Source: Actinernus sp. WN-2022
Lineage: Eukaryota > Cnidaria > Anthozoa > Actiniaria > Actinernidae
Length of the DNA: 64,000 bases
Reading direction: 5' to 3'
Assembly (NCBI GenBank): GCA_030867875.1
Contig: JAOWCC010001589.1
Span: 88,559,537-88,623,536, forward strand
Position 1 is the stretch's first letter. Every line of letters starts with the position of its first letter. A model generated the notes under the pieces. It did no database searches. It was not told where the DNA came from and saw only the letters and a program-made list of their open reading frames with translations. Positions 13,301 to 23,700 of the stretch are shown here, one piece after another. The translations under genes and the position numbers were made by a program.

Positions 13301-13705
13301 TAAGAGGAACAAACCTTCACTTTTGAGTAATTTTGCAGTCTTCTTACATCTGTGAATCACAGCTGTCTCATATGGAGTTTTTCCAAACTCATCCCGGCAG
13401 CTGATGTTTGCATCCTGCTTCAGCAATTCCTCTACGCACAAAACATTGTCCATTGACGCTGCCATGTGTAATGGTGTATAGAACCCATTGGCTGTAGCAT
13501 TAGGGTCGGCTCCATAGAGCAACAATAAACGTACAGCTGACACATGGCCTTGGCTTGTGGCTTCATGAAGAGGAGTATAACCAAGGAATCCAACACTTTC
13601 CTCTAGTGTCTGTGTATTGCTGAGTTCCCCCAGGTATTCTCTGATTTCTCTGATGGTACCTCTGTTGCACAGCCTGTGTAGATATCCTGTAGCTGGGTTT
13701 TGCAT
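745..13705 (-). CDS. LRRK1-like ankyrin/leucine-rich-repeat protein, N-terminal part (4 exons)
   Basis: Exons on the minus strand are 13705-13291, 5269-5049, 2268-2111 and 1381-745. All introns are GT-AG. Phases match at each junction (1, 0, 2) and the joined length is 1431 nt, 477 codons, with no stop. The ATG at 13705 follows an in-frame TGA two codons upstream, which supports it as the start. The first exon has two to three ankyrin repeats (GYTPLHEATSQGHVSAVRLL, FYTPLHMAAS). Exons 2 and 3 continue in degenerate ankyrin style (LLVCHSAQHGQTELLKYL). The last exon carries about seven leucine-rich repeats of the LxxLxLSxNxLxxLP type. The order ANK, an IDW-type linker, then LRR is that of LRRK1-family ROCO kinases, in which a Roc GTPase, COR and kinase domain follow. 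Those would lie left of position 1; the last exon ends in phase 0 at a GT donor. A generic ANK-LRR protein is the alternative. The 8-kb first intron is filled with mobile elements. Exon chaining is seen in sequence; the family name is inferred. Confidence 0.7.
1405..1665 (+). repeat. Diverged copy of the AAAGGGGCTGTGTCA repeat family
   Basis: The stretch starts AAAGATGCTGTGTCATGG and continues with GTGGCTGTTA, CTTGATGCTTGATTGAAA and a run ending near TATCAAAATCACTG. This matches, with divergence, the segment at 31900-32070 beside the 70-bp array. It lies in an intron of the LRRK1-like gene. Confidence 0.6.
2111..2268 (-). CDS. Third exon of the LRRK1-like gene
   Basis: This exon is 158 nt between a TTGTAG acceptor and a CAG/GTATGC donor, entering in phase 0 and leaving in phase 2. 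It encodes a degenerate ankyrin helix pair (SVLLVCHSAQHGQTELLKYL) and a linker ending in LINNI. Confidence 0.65.
2450..2760. repeat. Dispersed repeat with GCAGCTGACGTTTTGAGCG motif
   Basis: The segment has the motif GCAGCTGACGTTTTGAGCGC followed by TAGCCCTTCGTCAGAGC. Related motifs occur at 13090-13210 (GCAGCTGATATTTCGAGCTG), at 26935-27020 on the other strand, and at 40136, 41455 and 42372. This is a dispersed, probably nonautonomous repeat. Its exact ends are not resolved. Confidence 0.5.
2838..3167 (+). repeat. 41-bp tandem repeat, 8 units
   Basis: Eight consecutive units begin TTAGGTGGCTGATTGAATGA and end in GGCACATGAGGG. Period is 41 bp; one unit carries a 2-bp insertion (GTGTATTACGG). 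Units differ at only a few positions (CACACGAGG versus CACATGAGG), so the array is young or homogenised. It is intronic in the LRRK1-like gene. Confidence 0.95.
3788..4532. mobile_element. CAGGG-ended TIR element (hAT-like MITE), 745 bp
   Basis: The left end CAGGGCTCGACCTTA is mirrored at the right end (reverse complement CAGGGTTCAACCTTA). Both are flanked by the 6-bp direct repeat AAATTA (3782-3787 and 4533-4538). CAGGG termini with a 5-8 bp duplication are typical of hAT elements. The interior holds about six copies of an AAATAAGCGCCCCCT unit at 4070-4135 and 4310-4390, and subterminal CTAGCC/GGCTAG motifs. There is no transposase. A small minus-strand ORF through the C-rich repeats is not a credible gene. 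Confidence 0.75.
5049..5269 (-). CDS. Second exon of the LRRK1-like gene
   Basis: This exon is 221 nt, flanked by a TTTTTCAG acceptor and a CAG/GTATTG donor, and is open in one frame only. The translation contains an ankyrin-like stretch (EALQGASRMGHVDAINSIIL). It ends in phase 0 and joins directly to the exon at 2268. Confidence 0.65.
6110..6211 (-). repeat. SINE fragment, same family as 54356-54598
   Basis: It shares GGAAAACCGGAGAA and then CCAACAAACTCAACTCACAT with the longer SINE at 54356-54598. The tRNA-like head is absent here. Confidence 0.6.
6231..8050. mobile_element. Hairpin-ended mobile element, candidate Helentron-like or other palindrome-terminated family
   Basis: The left end has AACAAGA, then a hairpin (GCCCATCTGGGC), then ACTCGGGCC. 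The right end has CTTGCATTTTAAGACTCGG, a GCTGCC/GGCAGC hairpin, then CCCGAGTAATAA. The same two ends occur around the array at 39142-43283, which argues that they delimit one element. The interior carries minus-strand coding traces between 7840 and 6534, broken by stops and frameshifts, some coiled-coil. I do not recognise them. Termini with hairpins in AT-rich or ATA-repeat target sites are reminiscent of Helentron/Helitron2 elements, but no Rep or helicase is visible, so that label is speculative. Confidence 0.5.
6534..7850 (-). pseudogene. Broken coding region with coiled coil inside the hairpin-ended element
   Basis: Reading minus strand, segments 7850-7521, 7286-7083, 7111-6881, 6951-6769 and 6737-6534 are open in shifting frames. 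They look like one ancestral ORF of about 430 codons with several frameshifts. The start ATG is near 7850 (MVENPRGTFSL). A middle segment has heptad-like leucine spacing (KLSHLEDKLVQQDNIYKTEI). Size and coiled coil would suit a retroelement ORF1 or gag-like protein, but no zinc knuckle or other diagnostic motif is present. Function unknown. Confidence 0.4.
9658..10437 (+). pseudogene. LINE B reverse-transcriptase ORF fragment
   Basis: A 259-codon open stretch covers the RT fingers-palm-thumb with LLLDLSAAFDTVDH (first catalytic Asp), YADDT (catalytic DD pair) and NLGVVFDNGLTFEKH. Sequence before the ATG continues the RT homology in frame-shifted form (NFRPISNLTF), so the ATG is not a real start. 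After 10437 homology continues in other frames (NCAARLVKCLSKFDHVLPL at 10540-10600). Confidence 0.8.
10656..10873. mobile_element. 218-bp CAGGG-ended MITE inside LINE B
   Basis: Terminal inverted repeats CAGGGCTCGAAATT and AATTTCGAGCCCTG are flanked by direct repeats TATTA (10651-10655 and 10874-10878). The interior is built from TACGCCTA/TAGGCGTA motifs, at least seven copies on both strands. There is no coding capacity. The CAGGGC end is shared with 3788-4532 and 25646-25829, suggesting related hAT-like transposition. Confidence 0.85.
13090..13210. repeat. Inverted-repeat element of the GCAGCTGA family
   Basis: GATTAAGGTATGCTTGCC on the left is mirrored by ACTTGCATACCTTAATCGAC on the right. 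Between them is GGCAGCTGATATTTCGAGCTG with CTTCATCAGCTGC, resembling the motif at 2450-2500 and 26935-27020. Confidence 0.55.
13291..13705 (-). CDS. First coding exon of the LRRK1-like gene (ankyrin repeats)
   Basis: Coding runs from ATG at 13705 to the donor GTAAGT right after 13291 (phase 1). It encodes about 138 residues, with ankyrin signatures TPLHEA and TPLHMA spaced about 34 residues apart and a third, GKTPYETA. The next exon begins with AA, which completes an AAA codon with the terminal A here. Extra small exons within the following 8-kb intron cannot be excluded. Confidence 0.75.
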
Positions 13706-16098
13706 AATTCAGTCTATCTGTTAATTAGGGCAATAAATTCACAATGAGTGCAAAAGAATTTAACAAATCTTTATACAGTGTATATAGGCACTGTCAGAAT
13801 ATTGAAAATCAGATACTACATTATTACAACCGATTTCAGTGTTGCATGCATAAAGCAATCACTTGACATACTCATTCGATATAATCGTTCAACATGCTTT
13901 GTAACCAGGCTCACTAGCGGGTTCATTATGGTTTTGAGATATTGAATCAAATAATTTTTAAAGGTGCTTTTTCATTAAGCAATAAAATTCCATCATTGTC
14001 TTTATCCTCTGTTACAAACATGAGGGATGTTAATGGGAGAGAAAAAAAACTTGACAATCAGTCAAGCCGCTAGGTGAGTGATTTTCAAGTTTTTCTGCAT
14101 TCTCCCAACAACCCAAGTGTTTGGAACACTGAGTATAAAGACAGAAAATGAATTGTGTTGCTCTTATAAAATAATGAACTGAAAAAACATGAGAAATAAA
14201 TATTATGCATGCATGATCAGAAGATCAATTCTTCTAAAAATCATCAGGCATCGGCCAATGGTGAGTTTGCACAGCGTGGGAAATCCTCCAAGGCCAGCAC
14301 CAAGGCAGAACTGAGAGAAACAAATGTAGTGTGTGGCTCTATTTTGAAAATATCTCCTTACTACATTCCCTGAAAAGAATAAGTTACTCAGAATTTAAGC
14401 CAAGGCATATAAAATATTCAAGGAATAGCTAGGTGTTTTACATACAAATAGTTAACATAAATATATGATTGGCAAATAAGAATTTCTCTGGTTTAGCAAA
14501 TTTAACAAGCTTCTGATACGTGCTAGAGTTGTGAAGACATTGTATTCTTGTCAAACTATCTCTGTTAGTTTTGCTGATTAAAATCACATTGAAAGTCAAT
14601 GTCATTCGGACAGACATTCTTCCTTGTTGTTTGCCATTTTGACTTCATTCACAATCACATGCCACAGCACTATATATATATGGCAGATCAGTTCCCTGTC
14701 TAGACTCTCATACAAGCACAGCTTTCAGCCAATCAGTGAGTGAGTTTCCTCTAGTTTATTTTGTATGTATTCGACCAGGGATGATCGATCCAAATCTCAG
14801 CTGCTGGATGGTAATTCTCTACTGAGATAAAACACATTTCACACACATGTAACTATATATAAACATGACTGGTATATGGTTTGACTCCCTGCAGGTCACA
14901 CATTCTTGGAAATAAAGGTTACAAATTTCATGCAGTATATATAGAATACACATTATTTTCTTCCTTTCTTTTTCCAATTCAATTTTTTTCTTTTCCTCTA
15001 TTTTTCTTTTTATGCCTCTTATGTCAATGACATTTTTTTAAATGTGATCGTACTCCCTATGGCCTATGTTCAGCAAGATAACCACCAGATTCTCTCCGGC
15101 TTATAATTAAATATTTATTTGGAGGCGCTCCTCTTTTAGGCTTCCCAATCTATAACGGAACCTTTAATGTCTATTGGAGGGAAAGGATCTGGAGGCAAAG
15201 GAATTGGAGTCATGTGGGAAATATTTAAACTCACCGTGCATCTGCAGCCTTCGGCAAACTAACCACATTAAGTAATTGTCCTTCAACTTGAAATTGATTT
15301 TAGCCTGCTGCATAATTTGAGGTTTCAACCTGGTCCTGGGTAAGGACTAAGGTGCAATGTGTTTCTCTAAACAAATCATACTCCACGCTTAATTACCTCG
15401 ACCGCAGTTTTCAATAATTTGTCGCTGCTGAAATTCTTCATAATTAGTATGCTTACCAATATCCTAGCAAGTCAACTTGGTTACATTCTTGCTGATTTTT
15501 GGTGATCGATGGCGCAATATGGCAGGCTCCGTAACACACACTTTCAGATTTGAGGAAGATTTCGTCACTCCGGGCGCCATTCATTATGGAAACCATCCCA
15601 ATAATCCAGCAGAATAAATTACCCTTTAGAAACTAAAACTCCAAAATTAACACCTGCAGTGATGCAGGGTTACGGTAAAACATTTTTGATGAACAAATCC
15701 ACGACGAAATCCAGCAGTTGCACAACAACATCCTTTCTTCATTGCTCATTCGCTTCAACTTCTCCGAAATCGAGGTTCCCATCAGGGGGGCGGTCACAAA
15801 CTCACTATTTTTATTCATGTTTATATAATATATCTTTGTTATCCAGTATATTTCTTATTGCTATGCAAAACAGCATGAAAGTTAATAATAATTAGTTTTC
15901 TTTTGCAGACTGCTGAGTGTTTGTCAGTTTCTCATAATTTTCATTATAAAATTCTCCTCCCTACCCACCGGGTCTGAGTAAGACTGAGTCCTCATACCGA
16001 GTTCGAGTCACGTGATTCACAAACCGGAAGTCCGTAGTTTCAACGAAGTGCAATTTCGGCTCTGGGAACAAACGGTGCTCTATGACAACCCCTCCAAC
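13706..16098. other. Intergenic region between the LRRK1-like gene and the deacetylase
   Basis: No convincing gene is present. The region holds AT-rich sequence, a TATATATA tract near 14673 and a pyrimidine-rich stretch near 14960-15010. Promoters for the leftward LRRK1-like gene (ATG 13705) and the rightward deacetylase (ATG 16099) are expected here. A CACGTG palindrome lies at 16009-16014, about 85 bp before the deacetylase ATG. Confidence 0.5.
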
Positions 16099-17563
16099 AT
16101 GAATATTCGCCTCGTGCAGATATTTCTGGTTTTGTTTGTTTCACTTGGATCACACGGCAAATCACGCTTCGAGGGCGCAGAACCGTGTGTTCCAGCCAAG
16201 TGTGCAGCTCCGAAATGTAGATGCAGTGACAACTTCAAGCCTCCGGGAGGACTCGACCCTAGCAAGACTCCCCAAATCATCATGATAACGTTTGATGATG
16301 ACGTCAACTCGATAAATTTCCAGCAGTATCAGGAGGTTTTTGACGGCTTAAAGAACCCTAATGGCTGTCCGGGCATTGGCACTTTTTTCATTTCTCACAA
16401 CTACTCCAGTTATTATTTGGCCGAGGTTTTGTACTCAGAGGGTCACGAGTTAGCTGATCATACAGTGACACATCAAACACCTACTACTTACTGGAGGGAT
16501 GCTACCTTCACAGAGTGGGCAAATGAGATCAATGGGGAAAGAGAAATATTGCACAAGTAAGTAGGCGTTTTATTCGGTTACCTTAAAAAGAAATAGAACG
16601 ACGCATGAACCGGAAACGTTTCGACAAGTAAAGGCGGATCGCGGCCTCGCATTGCCACCCCCTCCCATCAGCCACCCTGGGCGAGCCATTGTCTCCGAGT
16701 AATAGTCATTTTACTCAGTATAGCAATGTGCGCAAGCTGATATTTCAATCGTCCCGCCAAAACCGAGAGGGTCAATTGTAGACCCGGCTTTTAAACCGTT
16801 CTAACTTTAGTTGGCTAGGGGGCGTAGGCGACCTATTATCGCTCTAACTCTGACACCGAATGATTCTGTTAGGTTTGCAGGCGTTAACTCTAGTGCAGTA
16901 AAAGGGTTCCGTGCACCATTCCTTGAGATCGCCGAGAACATGTATAAGGCACTTCATCTTAACAAGTTCACTTACGACCTGTCGTGGCCTACTGGAAAGT
17001 ATTACAATCCACCCATGTACCCCTATACTTTAGACTATCGCTCAACTCAAGACTGTCCCGTGGGTGTATGCCCTACTATGCCCTACCCAGGATTATGGGT
17101 GGTGCCTAACGTGGACCTAATGAATGCAGATGGTTCTGTTTGTGGTTCTATGATGGACGCGTGTGAACCCACTGGCAATGCCAGCGTGTGGTATGAGATC
17201 TTGAGGAGGAATTTCCACTATCACTACGACACCAACAGGGCGCCATTCGGCATGCACGCACACTCAGCCTGGTTCTCACAGAGTACGGGCCACATGGATG
17301 CTATGAAGAAGTTCCTACACGAGGTTGTCGAGATGAGCGATGTGTGGATTCTGACAGCGTCACAAGTGATCGAATGGATGATGAACCCTAAGGATGTAAC
17401 GGCAGCCACTACCTTCCTTCCATGGAGCTGCCCACCACGCCCGCCACCGAGGTGCACGAAACCACACGACTGTCACTACACGCAGCCAATGGATCTCTAC
17501 ATGCCAACATGTACTACATGCCCTCCTCACTTCCCCTCACCTACTGACCCAGACGGCAGTTAA
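16099..17563 (+). CDS. Secreted polysaccharide (chitin) deacetylase, NodB fold, 2 exons
   Basis: Exons 16099-16556 and 16873-17563 join to 1149 nt (382 residues plus TAA). The donor is CACAA/GTAAGT and the acceptor CTGTTAG/GTTTGC. The phase-2 join gives HKFAGV. The ATG at 16099 was preferred over 16012 because it starts a clear signal peptide (MNIRLVQIFLVLFVSLGSHG). Carbohydrate esterase family 4 motifs are present: MITFDDDVNS (general-base and metal Asp, about residues 66-68), HTVTH (metal His 121 and 125), RAPF (about 166-169) and MHAHSAW near the C-terminal end of the domain. A Cys-rich segment (CVPAKCAAPKCRC) precedes the domain and a Pro/Cys-rich tail follows. Family knowledge says such enzymes remove acetyl groups from chitin-like polymers outside the cell, using a divalent metal. 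It is a full-length member with no disruption. Confidence 0.9.
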
Positions 17564-17626
17564 CTTGCACTGCACACTTAACGTGCATATGAGCCCATTT
17601 GTTAGCATTAAAATCAATTCTACATC

Positions 17627-17904
17627 AAGTAAATAGCTGAACTGTAAAATATTTCTTGATTTGAATGTTGTGTCTTGCCAATGACGAACAAACTTGTTGG
17701 TAAAGATAAATGACCGTTTATAAACATCTGGTAATATATTTGAAGCTTATATCAGTGATTTTACCCACTATTTTGTCTATATACATCAGCAAGTTTCACG
17801 AGAATGAAATGACAGTAAATTCCCTGTTTAAAACGTGACATTAGCATATAAACTCAGAAGCAACACTTAAATCAAGAAATATTTTACTATTCAACTATTT
17901 ACTT
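17627..17904. mobile_element. 278-bp MITE with about 40-bp terminal inverted repeats
   Basis: Left AAGTAAATAGCTGAA...AATATTTCTTGATTT is matched in reverse at the right end (AAATCAAGAAATATTTTACT ... CTATTTACTT). There is no ORF. It lies just downstream of the deacetylase stop, so it could fall in the 3' UTR. Target duplication was not recognised. Confidence 0.75.
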
Positions 17905-18359
17905 GCAATTGATGCAGAGTTGAAACATTGGTTTCATATGTAAAGCGCTACTAACCCCATTTTATTGTTATTCATCCTGTTCATTTAAAAAAATGAAAAT
18001 TGAGGACGAAAGAAAAAGAAAAAACGTTAAATCGGTATAATTCCAGATTTTTAAATCGGGACTGAAGTGCCGCCCATTTTGTTTCACGACCGCGCAGTTG
18101 AGGTATTGTGACGCGACGCAAGACGAGGAAAAAAGACATTTTGTTCACTAGCACTTGTAGAAGGTTCTATTGTTGTGGGTTCCCGATCTTGCGTCACACA
18201 ATGCACGACGTACTAGCCAGGCCAATGTTAATAATTTGTGTACTGTGGCTCGGTCGTGAAAAACCCGATCGCTTTTAGACATTTTTTAGCAAACTTCAAC
18301 AGGTTGTATACAATCAGAGTCAAGGAAAAACAAAACTTTTTCGCAGAATTACTCTAAAC

Positions 18360-18391
<32 letters not shown>

Positions 18392-19727
18392 TGGGGTTTG
18401 GGCCACTTTACATGAGGAAACTGCTGACAATTTCAGAAAAATCATAATTATTGAAATAACTCAAGCAAAAAATATATTGAAATTTAAGCCCCATTTCCAC
18501 GCGCAAAAACCGACGGTACAGTAATCCAAATTCTCGGCACGTTGCCGATTTTACCCGTGCCGAAATGTAGGGTACCAGTGCGGACTGCTTTGTTTACGTG
18601 TTCAAAGTTAGGGATGCCGTGCCAAAATTTACAGGCACCGTGCCGTCTTTTTTTTTGCGCGTATAAATGGATCATTTTATTAATCATTCGGATACATTGA
18701 ATAAGGTTTCCCCGTTCTGAATAAATGGTTAACAACGAAACAGTATAGTGCATTGAATAGCTTCAAGAACATCTTGTTTCAGCAAAAACACATTATATTT
18801 GCGTTAAACCCATTTTCCCATACGTGAATTTTTTAAATAATTACAATAATGTCGAGTTACGTATTGGTTATGTGTAACTTGAGGGGTTGTCCAATGAATT
18901 AATAAATGCAACAAAGCAATGTTCTTTTACTTTTCTTTATTATCAATATCAAATGGATTTGTTGAACAACGATACATACACTAAGTCCCATTCAGTAGGG
19001 CGTTATATCACATGTACGATAAGTATTGTATTTATTTTATTGGTCATGACAGTAGCTTGCAAGCCTCCTCCACTATTCTCAGTCGTGGCCCAAGGGGTAT
19101 CCCCAAACCTTGTAGTCGTTCTTCGTTTATGTAAGGTAGTTCTAACACGCCAATTTGTTCTGCTTGAAAGTTCGGAGCGAATCTCTGTAAGGGAAGACAA
19201 AGGAAAGGAAACGTTACACGCGTTTATGTTAGGCCCGACAGACTGTAAGACTAACCAGGGTTATTGGCCACGTTACATACCTCGTATCCAAGTTTCTTCA
19301 GAAACAGAACAAGTAGAGGTGGCTCTTCACCGAAAAACCTGAAAGGAAAAAATATTCAAGATATTAAATGGCTTTTCATATTGCTCAACTCTGATGAAGC
19401 CATCTACTTTCTGTTGTCGTCGTTAATTCTGTTTTACTTACTACAGTCAGGCGTATCCAATATGCACGGTTTGCAAGTCGTTCTCGTCGCGTCTTAAAAT
19501 GCAAGATATACGATTCACGAGACGAGACCACCGGAAAATTTTGAAAATGTAGGTCCTGCAAACGGTGAAGCATGCCAAGGGAGGAGTTGTGGAAGTCCCG
19601 AGGCCGCAGGCGGAGGAACGTTTACAAATCCTCCCGAGGCTCGAGTATAAATTTAATCACCGTTAGAAACGGGCCTAACACTTCGTCGCACCGTGACTCT
19701 ACTTCGACTGAATAAGGACAAAAACAA
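17905..19727. other. Region without a recognised gene
   Basis: It contains a 30-bp A tract at 18362-18391, GC-rich segments at 18480-18660, and a GAGGATTTGT-type repeat piece at 19560-19650 related to 26515-26570 (both have AGTCC, CCGC, GGAGG... AATCCTCCC). A 151-codon plus-strand ORF at 18887-19342 has no recognisable domain and no splice or codon signal that I trust. Confidence 0.35.
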
Positions 19728-19905
19728 TAGGTCTTATGCAAGATCCTTACACTACCAGAATGTTCTTTTGTTACTCTAATTTAGACCATTGTCTTGGTAT
19801 TCTCAGAGGAGAGAATAGACCTTATACATGATACCTACACTACCAGAATGTTCTTTTGTTACTCTAATTTAGACCATTGTCTTGGTATTCTCAGGAGAGA
19901 AAATA
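19728..19905 (+). repeat. Tandem duplication of an about 85-bp unit, two copies
   Basis: Both copies contain CACTACCAGAATGTTCTTTT followed by GTTACTCTAATTTAGACC and GTCTTGGTATTCTCAG. They are nearly identical. Confidence 0.85.
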
Positions 19906-20005
19906 TTGTGTCAAAGTGAGGCTTAGTGGTCATCACAAAAGCATGACATCATCATATATAAGGCCTATTGGGAAACTATTATTCCATAAATCATTACCGT
20001 AACTT

Positions 20006-20203
20006 AGAGCCGATTTCGTACGAGTGGGTCAAACTACGGCAATGACTATACTGCACGGTTACTGTATGGTATGCCGTGACACTGAAATGGTTTCCTATTG
20101 TTTTTGTCCTGCTGATCCAATCAATTACAGAGTTATGGTTCAGTAATTTACAGTACGGTTACGGACTTGCCGTAGTTTGTCCCACTCATACGAACTCCGC
20201 TCT
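20006..20203. mobile_element. Palindromic MITE, TTGCCGTA-CCCACTCATACGAA family
   Basis: The left arm AGAGCCGATTTCGTACGAG, continuing GGGTCAAACTACGGCAA, is mirrored by TTGCCGTAGTTTGTCCCAC and TCATACGAACTCCGCTCT. The interior has pairs of CGGTTAC/GTAACCG-like motifs. A related array is at 54604-54825. No coding capacity. Confidence 0.75.
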
Positions 20204-20491
20204 ATACGGAGGAGGCTATAGCTGTATTCATGGCCCGCATGCATCTCTAATTTTCGAAGAAATCAGATTATGGGCTCCCTGTGACAGGTGAAATTGGAGA
20301 TTGGAGCCCAGTCCTCCTCTTCTCTCCCGGAGTCACAGGTAACCCAATTCACGATTTTTTCCGCGGTTTTTCTGATACTTAGAGATGGCTGCGGAGGAGG
20401 CTACATCATAGCTACCATACTGAGACTTATGCCGCACCTACTGCCCTATCAAGTGACACGCACGAGGGTGGGGTAGTTGGTAAGGAGACCC

Positions 20492-20735
20492 TTACTTTCT
20501 AAGTTTGTTGACTTTTCTCAAATTCGACGCATACAATAACGACTGCTGAACACCGCTAGTTCTCTTGTAAGTGTTTTTGTCGTGCCATTCTCTCAGCTGT
20601 CGCAGTTCCTTCCTCATCTGCTCCAGATCTTCACTGATGGCCGCCTGCGAGCGAAGCTCTGACGATAGATGAGCTACACTCCTTGCTAATGTGACCACGT
20701 GGGACTCCAGGCGATTGAACCTCTTGTTTACGGCC
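20492..20735 (-). CDS. Last exon of the CH/coiled-coil gene
   Basis: It begins after TTTTCAG, completes AAG with the previous exon's AA, and encodes AVNKRFNRLESHVVTLARSV followed by a heptad-patterned coiled coil, then the stop TAA at 20494-20492. The preceding 43-nt microexon (21229-21187) is needed to keep phase. Confidence 0.8.
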
Positions 20736-23700
20736 CTGAAAATAGGTACGAAATAATTTATATCATGGGAATATTTACGGTGGAGGGGGGAGGGAATGAC
20801 GACGAACTAGGTCACCCTGGGGATCCGTTAACAAACTGAGTTCTTGTTGCAAGCCTCTAATAGATGTACATATTGAAGTTAAATCAAATATTGATTCTTT
20901 TTTACGTGCCAAAAATGTCGGGAAAAGTAACGTCGCTCACGTTATGGTAACCATTGTCCAATCGAAGAATATGTTAGAAAAATATACCTTTCTGCTATGG
21001 GAATATCATCTGACTATACTATAAAGAACGGCACTTGTGCATATTGCAATCTAATTAAGCGCTCAAAACAAACGATACTTTTTCTCGACATTTTCGAGAG
21101 TGGAACAATACGTCTGATATAGCAGGAGTCTCGGTGCAGCAGGGCAATTATATCACAGCGAGGAAGAACAGGAAACTGGTACATACTTGATGTCCTTGGA
21201 TCTCTGTTTTCTAAACGCAACAATGCCAGCTGTAAACAAAACGTGAAACACACGGTTAAATGCTCCGCCTGATAATGCAAGTGAAAACTGCTTAGTATTG
21301 GTAACAAAAAATGCATGAAAGCTGAGATGACAGAGTGGATTGAGTGTCGAAAGCAATGTGGTGAATGCTTTGGTTTTGCGTTTGCTTAGCTTTTCTACTG
21401 GCTGTGAAAATGTTTTGTGATTATTCTACCAATCAAGTTCTAAACCAAACCAAACATTGTTTGGTTAGTTATCCACGACTACGTTTACATTTCCTTCTAA
21501 TTGGTTGCTTTGTCAAGTCAAACCAATCACCACCTTCGGTTCGTGGTTCAGGCTCATTGTATTATTACTTGCTTCATTGGCTCTGTAATGACGTTTTGGT
21601 TTTATGATAATAGAAGACCGCTCTAACACCCAGGAGATGATCTCACTCGTCATGCACTACATACCCTTCATTTCTTCACTCTTCTGTAGTGCCGTAGCCT
21701 TGTCTTTACACTTATTACCAGATTCCTTAGTGCCAAGGTCCAAAACGCCTAGGACGTCCGAGTACATGGACTCCAGAGAAGCGATCTGAAATGGAACGAC
21801 AAAACGAACCACCTCATATACATGTAGATGATATTAAAGACTTAACCCAGTCCATTTTACTTGTTCTTTGAAACCTTACAACATCCGTTTTACCATCAAA
21901 ACCCATACAAGATGTACCTACCTCTATATTATGTAACTGATCTTTTACAACGAATAATAAAGTTACAATTACTTCAAGTTCAACTGCTTTTTGAAGCACG
22001 CCCAACAATTGATATTCACGCCGAAAACAATTGTTCCAATCTGGAGTGATGGTGGTGTGAAGGTGTTGTGATGGGTGTGATGGTGGTGTGAAGGTGTTGT
22101 GATGGTGTTGCGATGGTGATGCGATGGTGTTTTGATGGTGATGTGATGTTGTGAAGGTGGTGTGCAGGTGTTGTGATGATGGTGTGCAGGTGTTGTGATG
22201 GTGGTGTGCAGGTGGTGTGATGGTGGTGTGATGGTGGTGTGAAGGTGTGATGGTGGTGTAATGGTGTTGTGATGGTAGTGTGATGTTGTGAAGGTAGTGT
22301 GAAGGTGTTGATGGTGGTGTGAAGGTGTTGTGATGGTGTTGCGATGGTGGTGTGAAGGTGTGATGGTGATGTGAAGGTGTTTTGATGGTGATGTGATGTT
22401 GTGAAGGTGTTGATGGTGGTGTGAAGGTGTTGTGATGGTATTATGAAGGTGGTGTGAAGGTGTTGTGATGGTGGTGTGAAGGTGTTGTGATGGTGGTGTG
22501 AAGGTGTTGTGAAAGTAGTGCGAGGTTTGTTGTGCTGACGTTGAAAATAGTTAGTTAGAGTTTGAATGACCTCAGCTGCATGGTGACATCAAAGTAAACT
22601 GGAAATATACACATTGATAGAAATTCAATTTTCATGCGTAGGCACAAACAGGTATTGACAACTACGATTCTAGTCTAAATACCATTAACACGCTGACATG
22701 TGCCAGTTCTGCACAGCACTCACCTGATTTCTTATAGCCTCCAAATCATTCGTGCTTTTAGCCTTGCTATGACCTACAGATATGATCAGAAGTAGTGGTA
22801 TATCAACGAAGTACTAGCCAGAGCAATAATAAATTGGTGGCATAGTTTTTTTTTTCTGGTTTTAATATTGTTACCTTTATTATTATATTGCTAACTTACG
22901 TTGAGCATCTCAAGAGTCTCTATGGTCATATTATGGAAAGATATAGGGTTTATGTTATTCAAACATATCACGATCTGTTTGCCATGAAAAGACAAAGGAA
23001 ACGCCCTACATAAATTATGGATCCAATGGAAAGGAAATTGTGAAACTACTACTGAGTGTCAGAGCGAAGTCAATTTACAGCAAGGTTAGTACAGACCTCA
23101 CAGCATTCTATTCAACCACTTTCCAAGGAACACACATCAATGACCTCAAAATTCTACGCATATGAGACCCGATGTTAGACCCTTTCATTGACATGTTTGA
23201 ACAATGAATCATCCAGTGCTGCGCTAATGATCACAATGAATCATCCAGTGCTGCGCTAATGATCACAATGAATCATCCAGTGCTGCGCTGATGATCTTTT
23301 GGAGGCAAAATGAGGCTGTTTTAATGTGTTCTCAAACATTCAAGGAGGTTTCAACAAAATGCAAGGAATTGTGGTAAAAAATCAGTCTTTTTGAGGAGAA
23401 AACCTAATCTGTCAAAATGCAAGGACTTTTCAAGGCCCATGTCAACCATGTACAGGATTAGGGACAATGGTTTTAGGGATTGCTGTCAAATAATTGCTGC
23501 TGCAGATGCCATACAGGGATTATGTAATGTATAACAATTACATGTACCAGAACATCCAGGCATCATGCCTAAAGTATATTTTTCACATTATTTCAAGTCT
23601 TACCCATCATGCTCGATCCAGTCCTTCCCCTTCCCCTTCTCCTTGGTGTCGAGGCTCCACTGTGACTTCTGGGTGACTTGGAGGAGAGTCCTGTCCTAAG

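Noticed and set aside
15633..15818. Minus-strand 61-codon ORF upstream of the deacetylase, ending near a CAG/GTGTTA donor
   Set aside because: Composition is odd (CNCWISSWICSS), no domain, and no partner exon was found; could be a divergent first exon but support is too weak.
18887..19342. 151-codon plus-strand ORF
   Set aside because: No recognisable domain, mixed hydrophobic and repeat-derived composition, and no supporting splice or family evidence.
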